From: UBA1100 sp964533265
GTDB lineage: Bacteria > Verrucomicrobiota > Verrucomicrobiia > Limisphaerales > UBA1100
DNA: 64,000 nt
Direction: 5' to 3'
Assembly (NCBI GenBank): GCA_964533265.1
Contig: CAZHJW010000001.1
Span: 86,750-150,749 of the forward strand
Shown here piece after piece: positions 17,890 to 27,324 of this stretch. Every line of letters starts with the position of its first letter. The stretch's first letter is position 1. Made by a program: the position numbers and the translations under genes. Below the pieces are notes generated by a model. That model was not told where the DNA came from and did no database searches. It saw only the letters and a program-made list of their open reading frames with translations.

Positions 17890-18603
17890 TCAGCCAGAAG
17901 TTGAATTCAAGACTGAATTGATGGTAGTTAGGGCATTTGCCGCTAAATCCACGATTATAAGATAAGTTTCTGACACTCCATTGAAAAGTGAACGAGCCAT
18001 CTGCTCAGTTCCAATGCTGCCAGAGACAAGTCTTATACCCAAAAACACAACTAGAGTATTCCCGATAAAAATAATAACCGCGGAAAAAAGATATCCTTGA
18101 GAAATAATATCTGGTTGACGTGAGTGGAGAAAATCCCGAGTCAGCAGCACGTGAAAAGAATAGGCTAAGCCCAGAGCCCAGAAAAATGTTGCCCAAGCCA
18201 GGTGTCCTTCCCATCCCAAAAGTTGGCGCCCCAATGCGAATACAACGAAAACCATTATAGCATATATTGGAATAAAATACGGCGCTAATGTCACAAAGAA
18301 ATTGTCACGGGTCACATAGACGTGTCCTCCATCGCTTCCGACTTTCATGCCCTTAACACGCCCACCGCAAAGCATTGTGGCGATTGCATGAGTAAATTCA
18401 TGCCCAAGGACATAAGCCCACATCGGCTTTGGTAAGCAGAAATACAATAAGCCCATACACGTGGCGCCCGCCAAAAGCGGCGCCATCACTATCCCGTTAA
18501 ATTGAACCTGTGATGATATCTCCCATAATGCCCGGCCAACTCCTGCACATACAGGGAGCAACAATACCGCGAAAACCAACTTAAACCTCCGAAGCACTGT
18601 CAT
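17890..18603 (-). CDS. M50-like membrane zinc metallopeptidase
   Basis: A 237-residue integral membrane protein with about five or six transmembrane helices. The zinc motif HEFTH is at residues 68-72 inside a hydrophobic segment (YVLGHEFTHAIATMLCGG), matching site-2/M50-type peptidases. A clear second-ligand NPDG motif was not recognised, so substrate and even activity are uncertain. It is the first gene of the operon with ptsN and argS and diverges from pyrE. Confidence 0.65.
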   Translation of the reverse strand: MTVLRRFKLVFAVLLLPVCAGVGRALWEISSQVQFNGIVMAPLLAGATCMGLLYFCLPKPMWAYVLGHEFTHAIATMLCGGRVKGMKVGSDGGHVYVTRDNFFVTLAPYFIPIYAIMVFVVFALGRQLLGWEGHLAWATFFWALGLAYSFHVLLTRDFLHSRQPDIISQGYLFSAVIIFIGNTLVVFLGIRLVSGSIGTEQMARSLFNGVSETYLIIVDLAANALTTINSVLNSTSG

Positions 18604-18691
18604 AAATTAGCACAATGCAGCAACCAATACGAGGTCAAACCGTTAATGAGTTGACGTTGCTATGTAAACTCAGAGCAATTAACCTCCAGAC

Positions 18692-19258
18692 ATGACACAG
18701 GATGAGGCTCTGGATATATTCCATAAAACTGGAGCACTACTGAAAGGGCATTTTATTTTACGAAGCGGGCTGCGGAGCCGCGAATTCTTTCAATGCGCCA
18801 CCGCTCTACAGCAAATGCCAGTTGTGGAACAATTAGGACAAGGATTAGCTGACAAGGTTCGAGAGTTAGACATCGCAACGGTAGTCGCACCCGCGATGGG
18901 AGGCCTAGTGATCGGCCAAGAGGTAGCGCGACAATTAGGTGTACGGTTTGTTTTTCTTGAGAAGGAAGATGGCGGATTGGTTTTACGAAGAGGGTTCCGG
19001 TTCAGCCCTGGAGAGAAAGTCTTGATAGTGGAAGATGTTGTTACGCGCGGAGGACGCGCTGATGAGACTGTAAATATCATCACCCAAGAAGGAGCTGAGT
19101 TGATTGCCTTAGCCGTTTTAGTAGATCGCTCAAATGGGAAATATAAACCCAAAATCCCTTTTTACAGCCTCTTAACCATGAATGTTGAGACATACGGCCC
19201 TGAGGATTTACCTGAAAACCTAAAGTCCATCACCCCCGTTAAACCCGGAAGTAAATAA
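18692..19258 (+). CDS. pyrE: Orotate phosphoribosyltransferase
   Basis: A 188-residue type I phosphoribosyltransferase that converts orotate and PRPP to OMP in pyrimidine synthesis. The PRPP-binding signature VLIVEDVVTRGGRADETV is near residues 110-127, and the AMGGLVIGQEVARQLG loop precedes it. msrA begins 2 nt after the stop, so the two form a tight operon ending at the terminator at 19786. Confidence 0.93.
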   Translation: MTQDEALDIFHKTGALLKGHFILRSGLRSREFFQCATALQQMPVVEQLGQGLADKVRELDIATVVAPAMGGLVIGQEVARQLGVRFVFLEKEDGGLVLRRGFRFSPGEKVLIVEDVVTRGGRADETVNIITQEGAELIALAVLVDRSNGKYKPKIPFYSLLTMNVETYGPEDLPENLKSITPVKPGSK

Positions 19259-19260
19259 AG

Positions 19261-19785
19261 GTGCAAACATCAAAAATCACATTGGGAGGGGGTTGCTTTT
19301 GGTGCTTGGAGGCAATCTTTGAAAGGCTCAACGGGGTTATATCGGTGGTATCAGGTTACGCAGGTGGTCAAAAAGAAAACCCCACCTACCAGGAGGTTTG
19401 CGACGGAGATACAGGTCATGCTGAGGTCATTCAAATACATTTTGAGACGAGCTGCATTACCTTAGAAGACATCCTTGAGGTCTTTTGGCAAGCGCATGAC
19501 CCAACCACTCTTAATCGACAAGGAAACGACATAGGCACTCAATATCGTTCGACCATCATGCCTAATGATGAGAAGCAGAAAGAAATAGCTCTGAAATCAA
19601 TGGAAAAATGGGAAGGGGGATTTGAGTCACCCATTGTGACAAAAATTGAGCCAATTAATGTTTTTTACGAAGCAGAAGAATGTCATCAGGACTATTTTCG
19701 CTTAAACTCCAAAGCTCCCTACTGCGCCTTCTCAATCGAACCCAAAATTAAGAAGCTTAAAGATAATAACATTCTCCCGAGTTAA
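19261..19785 (+). CDS. msrA: Peptide methionine sulfoxide reductase MsrA
   Basis: A 174-residue MsrA that reduces the S-epimer of methionine sulfoxide. The active-site motif GGGCFWCLEA (catalytic Cys first in CFWC) is at residues 9-18, and the GYAGG, CDGDTGHAEV and HDPTTLNRQGNDIGTQYRS blocks are complete. Start codon is GTG 19261, coupled to pyrE. No C-terminal MsrB domain is fused. Confidence 0.95.
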   Translation: MQTSKITLGGGCFWCLEAIFERLNGVISVVSGYAGGQKENPTYQEVCDGDTGHAEVIQIHFETSCITLEDILEVFWQAHDPTTLNRQGNDIGTQYRSTIMPNDEKQKEIALKSMEKWEGGFESPIVTKIEPINVFYEAEECHQDYFRLNSKAPYCAFSIEPKIKKLKDNNILPS

Positions 19786-19820
19786 GACCCCGGTTAAAGA
19801 GTCCGCTTTTTTCGGGGTTT
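19786..19820 (+). terminator. Intrinsic terminator after msrA
   Basis: Outer stem ACCCCG (19787-19792) / CGGGGT (19813-19818), extended internally by AAAGAG / CTTTTT pairs around a TCCG loop, and followed by TTTCTT. It begins one base after the msrA stop. Confidence 0.7.
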
Positions 19821-19860
19821 CTTGACGAAAGCCGTCTAATCAAGTTGTATAATGTGCCGA

Positions 19861-21372
19861 ATGAGACGTTCAGTCTTAATAATTTTGATGATAACCCTGC
19901 TGCCCGCAGTAGCTTGGGCTCAGAAGCAGCCTTTACCGCAAAAAGGAGCACTAGAAATAGGTCGAAAAGTATTAAGGCAACAGATTGCAATCCCGGCTGC
20001 TACGACCGTGCCGATACTTAATTTCACGAAACGCCTAAAGGATGAGCATATTGAACTTAAGAGTGGTGATATCTTCAGAGGATCTTTCGAAGGCCTTGAC
20101 GCCAAAAGCGGTATTATATGGAATCACCCTTACGTATCTCCTCAGCTGATAATTACGCCATCACACGTAAAACACATTCAATTTGGGAATAATCAGAATC
20201 TAGGCAGGGCAAAAAAACACTCCTCTAAAATTACGCTAGTTAACGGAGATGGTCTTTCAGGTGATTTAATCGGATTAAAGGATGGAAAGTTGACGCTGAA
20301 CACCTGGTACGGCGGGGAAATACAAATCGAACAATCAGCCATAAAATCCCTAATCCCAGGCTTTACTGCCCTAAAGACTTTTTACGAGGGACCTAACAAT
20401 GTTCGTGATTGGGTTTTCTACGACGCATCAAGCGGCAAGTTAATCAAGGAATTAGAACCAGACTCAAACGCATCTCAGATAGAAGCCAAGACCAGGCAGA
20501 TCAACACAGCTCAGGGGACATGGAGGTTTAATGAGGGAGCCTTGGAGGCTAAGTACAGCCAAGCTCGAGTTGGCAGGAAATTCAAAGAAATGCCCGGTCG
20601 GGCGCGATTTGATTTTGATGTTGAATGGTCTGGCTATATGAATCTTTACGTTAATTTCCTGACTGACCGGATGGACTCCTACTCAACGGGAAACTCGTAC
20701 TGCCTGAGGCTGAACACCTCTTACGCTTATCTCTACCGTTACACGCGTCGAAACGGGGTTGGTGGTGGCCGCAACATGGGCTCCAATGTCAGGATAAACT
20801 TAAACCAACTTGGCAACCGAGCCAGGGTTTCCATTCGTGTCGATCGAGGCAAAGGCATCATTGCTCTGTACATTAATGAGAAATTTCTCAAAAAATGGGA
20901 GGATGTGCAAAAGAATGAATTCCCGAAAGATGCACATGGGCTTCTGTTTACATCGATGAGCTCCAATTCAGTGACGATTAATAATATTTCAGTCTCGGAA
21001 TGGAACGGGAGCCTGCCCAACGAAAAAAATATAACCCTCGATAACGGCAAAGAAGATTTTATTTTATTTGTTAATGAGGACAGCGTGAGCGGAAATTTAC
21101 TAAGCATCCAGGAAGGGAATATCACTTTCAAAACCAGCTTTGCTGAACTGCCGATCCCCCTTAAGAATATAAGCCAAATAAACCTTGCTCGCCCTAATGA
21201 AAAGCTAAACGCTCCCAAGGGTTCAGTTCGCGCCGTATTAAAAGGGAATACAGGCAGCCTGACTGGTTTAATATCTGGCTGGCGTAACGGTAAGATCACA
21301 CTGATAAGCCCCTTCTTTGAGAAGGCCTCATTCGATGATCAAGCTTTTGAGAGAATAGAATTTAACCCCTAA
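19861..21372 (+). CDS. Secreted protein with four beta-repeats around a LamG-like domain (paralog 1)
   Basis: A 503-residue exported protein I cannot assign to a named family. ATG 19861 gives a clean signal peptide (ending VAWAQ). Two short repeats follow (DNA about 20047-20187 and 20227-20361), with pattern L-x-(S/N)-G-D-x-x-x-G-x-(F/L) and later hydrophobic strands. A central segment of about 190 residues resembles concanavalin-like/LamG beta-sandwiches. Two more repeats lie at about 21050-21185 and 21227-21371. The next gene, 9 nt downstream, is a full-length paralog. The repeats look like small all-beta (Sm/SH3-like) units, which is an inference from strand pattern only. Confidence 0.75.
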   Translation: MRRSVLIILMITLLPAVAWAQKQPLPQKGALEIGRKVLRQQIAIPAATTVPILNFTKRLKDEHIELKSGDIFRGSFEGLDAKSGIIWNHPYVSPQLIITPSHVKHIQFGNNQNLGRAKKHSSKITLVNGDGLSGDLIGLKDGKLTLNTWYGGEIQIEQSAIKSLIPGFTALKTFYEGPNNVRDWVFYDASSGKLIKELEPDSNASQIEAKTRQINTAQGTWRFNEGALEAKYSQARVGRKFKEMPGRARFDFDVEWSGYMNLYVNFLTDRMDSYSTGNSYCLRLNTSYAYLYRYTRRNGVGGGRNMGSNVRINLNQLGNRARVSIRVDRGKGIIALYINEKFLKKWEDVQKNEFPKDAHGLLFTSMSSNSVTINNISVSEWNGSLPNEKNITLDNGKEDFILFVNEDSVSGNLLSIQEGNITFKTSFAELPIPLKNISQINLARPNEKLNAPKGSVRAVLKGNTGSLTGLISGWRNGKITLISPFFEKASFDDQAFERIEFNP

Positions 21373-21381
21373 CCAAGAGCC

Positions 21382-22935
21382 ATGAAATACCTCACGATTG
21401 CATTTTTGCTTACCTGCAGCTTAAAAGCGCAGCTCCAGCGCCCCCCTGCCCCACCCAGGTTAGCACCCGCGCAGGCCATCAGGCGAATTATCCCGCCACC
21501 TGCAACCTCAATTCCAGTGCGGCCCGTCGCCTTCAACAACAGCACTGTCAAGGGAGAGCATGTACAATTACTCAATGGAGATGTATTTAGAGGTGAATTC
21601 AAAGGATTCAATGAAAAGGGTGAGTTGCTTTGGGCCCATCCCGCCATTGAGCCAGAGATGCGCATAAACCCTGCTCAACTCGCCAAACTTAACCTTGGTT
21701 CCTCTGGGATTGAAAGAAAACCACACAACGGGCTAGTTCGGCTGATTAACGGGGACAAATTCATTGGTGAAGTCCATTCATTAAGCAAGGATAAGCTGGT
21801 TTTGAACACATGGTATGGAAAAAAAATCACACTCAACCGGGACAGCGTGCAGACACTGATCCCAGGCCAGGCAGGGGCCGATGCCCTCTATTCAGGCCCC
21901 ACGACAAATGACTTAAAAGACTGGAAATTCAGCGGCACCGGTACATACAAGTGGACCTTTAAGGATGGAGGTTTTCAGAGCAACGGAAGCAGTGCTAACG
22001 TCGGGAAGATGTTTAGTGAAATCCCTAAATCAACTAAAGTCGAATTCGACTACCAGTGGTCTTCTGGATCCCCCAGTATTTATGTAAGCGTTTTAACTGA
22101 CAATCTTGCTTCCTACTCTTCAGGCAACTGCTACAGTATTAGAATTTCGAGTACTTCAATGTATGTCTACCGCTATTCAAAGGTTGATGGCAGGCTAACC
22201 AGTTCACGTCTCACTCCATCGAGTGTTATGCACCGTTTTAACCGCGCACTTTTAAAATCCCACATAGCCGTCTGCGTCAACCCTAGCAAGAAAACCATCG
22301 CGATTCTTGTTGATGGCAGAATGGCAGGCTCCTTTAGAGACAACTCCGGACGCCCGACAGATCTTCTTGGAAAGGGCATTGCCTTTCATTCCAGGTCATC
22401 GATCCCCTCTCGGATCAGTAATATCTCCATATCTAAATGGGATGGAGCCCTGCCGAATACTTCCACGAATGCAAGCACCACCACCAAGGATGACTATGTG
22501 ATGTTCAATAATGAAGACACTATTAGTGGTCGTCTGGTTGGAATTGAGGGAGGAACCATGAAGTTTAAGACCGAGTTTGCAGAACTGCCTATCCCACTCA
22601 ATACGGTTAGCCACATTCATTTGGCGAAAGAACACCTCCGCAATCCGGTTATTAGCTCCAAATCCGTACGAGCCATCCTGATTGATGACATTCGCATCAC
22701 CGGCGAAATTCAGTCCTGGGAAGAAGATAAGGTTATACTTAAAAGTCCAGTTTTTGGTGAGGCTACATTTAACCCTAAAGCCTTTAAGACGATAGAGTTC
22801 AACCTGGGCAAGCCGCGCACCACTGCTTCTACGGCCATAATCAAAAGCCGCGTACAAACTTCAGTTAACGGTCCGCGCATCGAGATCCTGAGGAACCAGA
22901 TTCAAAGGGAAATAAGGCCCATTCCTAAACGTTAG
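21382..22935 (+). CDS. Secreted protein with four beta-repeats around a LamG-like domain (paralog 2)
   Basis: A 517-residue paralog of the preceding gene with the same layout: signal peptide (residues 1-18), a Pro-rich stretch, two NGD-type repeats (VQLLNGDVFRGEFKGF; LVRLINGDKFIGEVHSL), a central LamG-like region, and two further repeats (MFNNEDTISGRLVGI; AILIDDIRITGEIQSW). Shared blocks include LNTWYG and AELPIPL. It has an extra basic tail of about 30 residues. Position 9 nt after paralog 1 implies duplication and co-expression. Cell-surface or periplasmic carbohydrate or protein binding is possible, but no function is claimed. Confidence 0.75.
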   Translation: MKYLTIAFLLTCSLKAQLQRPPAPPRLAPAQAIRRIIPPPATSIPVRPVAFNNSTVKGEHVQLLNGDVFRGEFKGFNEKGELLWAHPAIEPEMRINPAQLAKLNLGSSGIERKPHNGLVRLINGDKFIGEVHSLSKDKLVLNTWYGKKITLNRDSVQTLIPGQAGADALYSGPTTNDLKDWKFSGTGTYKWTFKDGGFQSNGSSANVGKMFSEIPKSTKVEFDYQWSSGSPSIYVSVLTDNLASYSSGNCYSIRISSTSMYVYRYSKVDGRLTSSRLTPSSVMHRFNRALLKSHIAVCVNPSKKTIAILVDGRMAGSFRDNSGRPTDLLGKGIAFHSRSSIPSRISNISISKWDGALPNTSTNASTTTKDDYVMFNNEDTISGRLVGIEGGTMKFKTEFAELPIPLNTVSHIHLAKEHLRNPVISSKSVRAILIDDIRITGEIQSWEEDKVILKSPVFGEATFNPKAFKTIEFNLGKPRTTASTAIIKSRVQTSVNGPRIEILRNQIQREIRPIPKR

Positions 22936-22997
22936 GAACACCGCCTTCCGTAGTCATTCTTTTCTTTCAGACGAACTCACGCTATCGTCGCAACCAC

Positions 22998-24488
22998 ATG
23001 GCATTTGAATCATTCAGCGAATTTCTATCCACACTGGATAATAAGGGTGAATTGATTCGCATCAGCCCGCCTGTCGCAACTGAATTGGAAATTACAGAGG
23101 TTGCGGATCGGGAAATGAAAAAGCCCGACGGCGGAAAAGCGCTCCTCTTTGAATCACCCACCGTTAACGGTCAAAAAACAGACATACCACTGGCTATTAA
23201 CACCATGGGTTCACATCAACGCATGGCTATGGCTTTGGGGCGAGATTCAGTTGATGCTGCCGCAGAGGAATTGGGGAAGCTCATGCAGGCAAAGCCTCCC
23301 ATGGGAATCGCTGAAACCATGAAACTATTGGGTTCTGCCTTAGAGTTGCGCCACGCGAAACCGAAAGAAGTTTCAAGCGGTCCGTGTAAAGATATCATCG
23401 AATACCTTAACACGGAAGATGCTTCAACTTCAGGTCTTTCAACCCTATTAGATTTACCTATACAGAAATGCTGGCCCAAAGATGGAGGGCGTTTTATTAC
23501 ACTGCCTTGCGTAGTCACTCAGGACCCTGACACAGGTGCACGCAATCTAGGAATGTACCGCATGCAGATTTTTGATGCTCAAACGACAGGCATGCATTGG
23601 CAATTGCAAAAAGTTGCTGCACGTCATGGGAGGCGTTATTACGAACGCCGTGAGCGAATGCCTGTTAGCGTGTTTTTAGGTGGAGATCCAGTTTATCCAT
23701 TCTGCGCCACGGCCCCTCTTCCTGACGGCTTTGACGAATTCCTGCTGGCGGGATACCTCAGGCGGAAATCCGTCCCACTTGTCAAATGCGAGACGAACGA
23801 TTTACAGGTGCCTGCTAATGCAGATATTGTTATTGAGGGCTATGTCGACACAAGCGAGGATCTACGGGATGAAGGCCCTTTCGGAGATCATACAGGATAT
23901 TACACTTTGCATGAGAAGTACCCGGCGTTCCATGTTACCGCCATCACAAGACGTAAAGATGCCGTTTACCCAAGCACTATCGTTGGCCAACCGCCAATGG
24001 AAGATTTCTACATGGGCAGTGCCAGCGTTAAGCTGTTTATGCCCGTAATCAGAATGAATTTCCCTGAAATCGTAGATATCGCCCTGCCGGCTGAAGGGGT
24101 TTTCCATAATATGGTTTTTGTTAGCATCAAGAAAACATACCCAATGCAGGCTTATAAAATAATGCATGGGCTTTGGGGCATGGGGCAAATGATGTTCAGT
24201 AAATACATTGTGGTCGTCGATGATGAGGTCGACGTCCACAACACCAGTGAGGTTTTATTCCGTATTGGAGCGAACACCGATCCTCAAAGAGACAGCATAT
24301 TCACTCGTGGCCCCGCCGATGTCCTGGACCACGCCACACCTGAGGTGGCGATAGGTTCAAAAATGGGTCTGGACGCGACAAAAAAGCTGCCGGGCGAAGG
24401 CTACAAGCGAGAGTGGCCGCCAATTATCCAAATGACTGACCATATAAAAGGTAAAGTAGATGGAATCCTAAACGCAGACCAAAATTGA
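22998..24488 (+). CDS. ubiD: UbiD-family prenylated-FMN decarboxylase
   Basis: A 496-residue UbiD-type (de)carboxylase, almost exactly the length of E. coli UbiD. Family blocks include GELIRISPPVATELEITE, the EGPFGDHTGYY segment containing the catalytic acidic residues, and FPEIVDIALP. Substrates range from polyprenyl-hydroxybenzoate (ubiquinone) to menaquinone precursors and aromatic acids, and which one applies here is not shown. The prFMN synthase UbiX is not in the window. Downstream is a sulfatase on the same strand. Confidence 0.92.
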   Translation: MAFESFSEFLSTLDNKGELIRISPPVATELEITEVADREMKKPDGGKALLFESPTVNGQKTDIPLAINTMGSHQRMAMALGRDSVDAAAEELGKLMQAKPPMGIAETMKLLGSALELRHAKPKEVSSGPCKDIIEYLNTEDASTSGLSTLLDLPIQKCWPKDGGRFITLPCVVTQDPDTGARNLGMYRMQIFDAQTTGMHWQLQKVAARHGRRYYERRERMPVSVFLGGDPVYPFCATAPLPDGFDEFLLAGYLRRKSVPLVKCETNDLQVPANADIVIEGYVDTSEDLRDEGPFGDHTGYYTLHEKYPAFHVTAITRRKDAVYPSTIVGQPPMEDFYMGSASVKLFMPVIRMNFPEIVDIALPAEGVFHNMVFVSIKKTYPMQAYKIMHGLWGMGQMMFSKYIVVVDDEVDVHNTSEVLFRIGANTDPQRDSIFTRGPADVLDHATPEVAIGSKMGLDATKKLPGEGYKREWPPIIQMTDHIKGKVDGILNADQN

Positions 24489-24576
24489 TCACGATAATGA
24501 AATTACTTGGTTCTATGTTGGTCTTTATACTTAAGTCAGGTTGACCCAAGTCGCCCCTTAGGCCCAAACTTCGCTC

Positions 24577-25908
24577 ATGAGGCATTTTATTCTGATTCTG
24601 ATTTCCTGCGTCTTTTCTTGTTCTGCAAAAACCAAGCCGAATATCATAGTAATCTTGGTTGACGATCTTGGTTACAGCGACCTTTCTTCTTATGGCGGCA
24701 AAGACATCCGTACGCCAGCCATCGATAGCTTAATGGAATCAGGCTTGCGATTTAACCAGTTCTACTCCAATTGCACCGTCTGCACACCAACGCGCGCTTC
24801 CTTGATGACGGGTCGCTACCCAGATTTAGTCGGAACACCGGGGGTAATCCGGCAACGTAAAGAAAGTAGTTGGGGATATTTTCGGCCAACCGGCCCCACT
24901 CTGCCAGAGTTACTTAAAAAGGCTGGATACCATACAGGCATGGTCGGAAAATGGCACCTTGGGTTCGAGTCGCCGAATATTCCGAACGATCGAGGTTTCG
25001 ATTTTTTTCACGGATTTCTAGCTGACATGATGGACGACTACTGGACGCATTTGCGAGGCGGAGTTAATTGGATGCGCCGCAACAAGGAAATGGTAAATCC
25101 AAAAGGACACGCCACCGAGGTATTTACCCGCTGGGCCATCGACTACCTCAAGAAGCATGCCGCAGACAAGAAAAAGCCGTTTTTCCTGTACCTCGCCTAC
25201 AATGCCCCGCATTTCCCGATCCAACCCCCCAAGAACTGGCTGGAGAAGGTTCAGAAACGCGAGCCTCAACTCGACAAGAAACGAGCCACGAATGTCGCCT
25301 TTGTCGAACACATGGACCACGAGATCGGTAAGTTCCTTGACGCTGTAAAAGACACAGGCATCGCCGAGGACACCCTAATCGTCTTCTCCTCCGACAATGG
25401 AGGTTCTCTCCCACACGGCGCCTTGAACGGCGATTTGCGAGGAGGTAAGCAGGACCATTGGGAGGGGGGTATACGTGTTTCCACCTGCGCCGTCTGGCCT
25501 GGAGTGATTACCCCGGGTCGCAGCAACGAACTGGGGATCACTATGGATTTACTTCCCACACTTTGCGAAATAGCTGGCGTGAAGGTGACGCACGAAATCG
25601 ACGGTAAGAGCCTTGCTCCGATCTGGCTGCAAGGCGCAAAGGGCGATCCAAACCGCACCTTGATATGGGTGCGACGGGAAGGCAACCGCAGGTATCAGGG
25701 TCGAGCCTACTACGCCATTCGCCGCGGGGATTGGAAGCTGCTCCAGAATACAGCTTTTGAGCCCATGCAACTTGTCAACTTGACGAACGATCCAAAGGAA
25801 GCGAATCCGAGTCCTCCAAATGGAAAAGTCGCCAACGAACTAACAAGAGCCTTGATGGAGCATATTTTGAAGGCGGGGCAAATCCCTTGGCAGAGAGAAG
25901 TAAAATAA
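24577..25908 (+). CDS. Exported formylglycine-dependent sulfatase
   Basis: A 443-residue arylsulfatase-family enzyme that hydrolyses sulfate esters. A signal sequence (residues 1-17) ends near Cys residues that could be a lipobox. The metal aspartates lie in ILVDDLGYSDLSSYGG, and the type I maturation motif C69-T-P-T-R (CTPTRAS) would be oxidised to formylglycine. KWHLG and SSDNGG blocks are intact. The central and 3' parts look more GC-rich than the neighbouring genes by eye, which would fit acquisition by transfer. The sulfated substrate cannot be told from sequence alone. Confidence 0.92.
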   Translation: MRHFILILISCVFSCSAKTKPNIIVILVDDLGYSDLSSYGGKDIRTPAIDSLMESGLRFNQFYSNCTVCTPTRASLMTGRYPDLVGTPGVIRQRKESSWGYFRPTGPTLPELLKKAGYHTGMVGKWHLGFESPNIPNDRGFDFFHGFLADMMDDYWTHLRGGVNWMRRNKEMVNPKGHATEVFTRWAIDYLKKHAADKKKPFFLYLAYNAPHFPIQPPKNWLEKVQKREPQLDKKRATNVAFVEHMDHEIGKFLDAVKDTGIAEDTLIVFSSDNGGSLPHGALNGDLRGGKQDHWEGGIRVSTCAVWPGVITPGRSNELGITMDLLPTLCEIAGVKVTHEIDGKSLAPIWLQGAKGDPNRTLIWVRREGNRRYQGRAYYAIRRGDWKLLQNTAFEPMQLVNLTNDPKEANPSPPNGKVANELTRALMEHILKAGQIPWQREVK

Positions 25909-25955
25909 TTTCGGAAGATAGAATACAGATGAGATGCCTCATAAAGATATAGCAC

Positions 25956-27323
25956 ATGCCTGAGAATCTTCCTGATTATTTTCTAATCGATACTCAACCA
26001 AAGGCCAGAATAACACCTTTGGTAGCCACTGAGGCATGTCGTCAATTAAAACGAAACCGGACCCAGTACCTCAGAGATACCCCAACCGGACAAATCATCA
26101 CCATCATCGCAAGGCTCTCTGAGAACTGGCGTGATGATCATTTCCCTTTCCGAAAGACAGCGTTGCAGCACAGTAGTGAGAAAACAGGGTTTAGCTCCGC
26201 GAGCTTAGCTCACGGAATAGATCGGTTTTTTTCCAGGATTACTGAGGATAATCTCCATAACTTGATGACTCAGGAACTAGGTGATTCAAGACGAATGGAT
26301 TCCCCCCTCGGGACACCGGAAGAGAGAGCAGACAACCGCGTTTCAATGGCAAAAGGACCAGAGCTTCTAGCCCTTATCATCGCATCCAATACGCCTTGCC
26401 TCGCAATTATGAGCATGGTTCACGCGCTACTAGTAAGATCTGCTCAATTCGTTAAATGCCCCAAAGGAAGTGGATTTATCCCGAAGTTGTTTGCTCACTC
26501 ACTCTACGATGCTCATCCAAAATTAGGTTCATGCATTGAGGTCGCATCATGGGAGGGTGGCGACATAGCATTGGATCAGGCAATCTTTAATGAAAGTGAT
26601 TGCGTCGTTGCAACCGGAACAAATGAAACCCTCGAATCGGTACGATCTCGCATGAACCCACATCAACGGTTCGCAGGATACGGGAGCAAGTTTAGTTTCG
26701 GTTATATCCATAAAGACATGCTAAGTCGAGCAATGGCCAAAGAGCTAGCCAAGAACTCCGCGCAGGATGTAGCATCATGGAATCAACTTGGGTGTCTGTC
26801 TCCCCATCTAATCTACGTGGAAAACGGTGGCGCCGTAAGCCCTGAAATATTTTCTGAGATGCTTGCTGAAGCACTTGAACAAATAGAATCCACCCAACCT
26901 CGTGGAGATATTTCGTATAGTGAAGAAAAACACATCACATATAAGCGTAATTTTTATGAGAGTCGCTCAATAGGTGCCGGCGACTTAAGGCAATGGAAAA
27001 GTGATTGCAGCACAAGCTGGACTGTCGTCTATGAAGAAGATCCTTTATTTACCACGTCCTGTTTAAATCGGTTTATACACGTAAAAACCGTCAAGGATGT
27101 AGAAGAAATGCTACGTGTTGCGGAAATGGCACGCGGCCAAGTCTCAACAGTAGGGTTGTCGGCCCCGAAAAACGACGCAGAGTGTATAGTAAAAAAACTT
27201 GCCCATTGGGGTGTAACCCGCATTTGCCCTATTGGCCAAATGCAGGACCCTCCTTTAGGCTGGCGACATGATGGGCGCCCTCCTTTAGGGGATTTAGTAA
27301 CATGGACCGACTGGGAACAATAA
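25956..27323 (+). CDS. LuxC-type acyl-CoA reductase
   Basis: A 455-residue protein of the LuxC/acyl-CoA reductase family, a branch of the aldehyde dehydrogenase superfamily that reduces acyl-CoA or acyl-protein to aldehyde with NADPH. The probable catalytic cysteine is in WNQLGCLSPH, with the upstream IIASNTPCLAIMSMVHALL nucleotide-fold segment. No luxD or luxE partner is adjacent. Instead queD begins 1 nt after its stop. Whether the substrate is a fatty acyl or aromatic acyl group cannot be seen. Confidence 0.78.
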   Translation: MPENLPDYFLIDTQPKARITPLVATEACRQLKRNRTQYLRDTPTGQIITIIARLSENWRDDHFPFRKTALQHSSEKTGFSSASLAHGIDRFFSRITEDNLHNLMTQELGDSRRMDSPLGTPEERADNRVSMAKGPELLALIIASNTPCLAIMSMVHALLVRSAQFVKCPKGSGFIPKLFAHSLYDAHPKLGSCIEVASWEGGDIALDQAIFNESDCVVATGTNETLESVRSRMNPHQRFAGYGSKFSFGYIHKDMLSRAMAKELAKNSAQDVASWNQLGCLSPHLIYVENGGAVSPEIFSEMLAEALEQIESTQPRGDISYSEEKHITYKRNFYESRSIGAGDLRQWKSDCSTSWTVVYEEDPLFTTSCLNRFIHVKTVKDVEEMLRVAEMARGQVSTVGLSAPKNDAECIVKKLAHWGVTRICPIGQMQDPPLGWRHDGRPPLGDLVTWTDWEQ

Positions 27324-27324
27324 A

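Noticed and set aside
25018..25770. Several long antisense frames across the sulfatase
   Set aside because: They are mutual shadows of the GC-rich coding region, without ribosome sites or recognisable domains.
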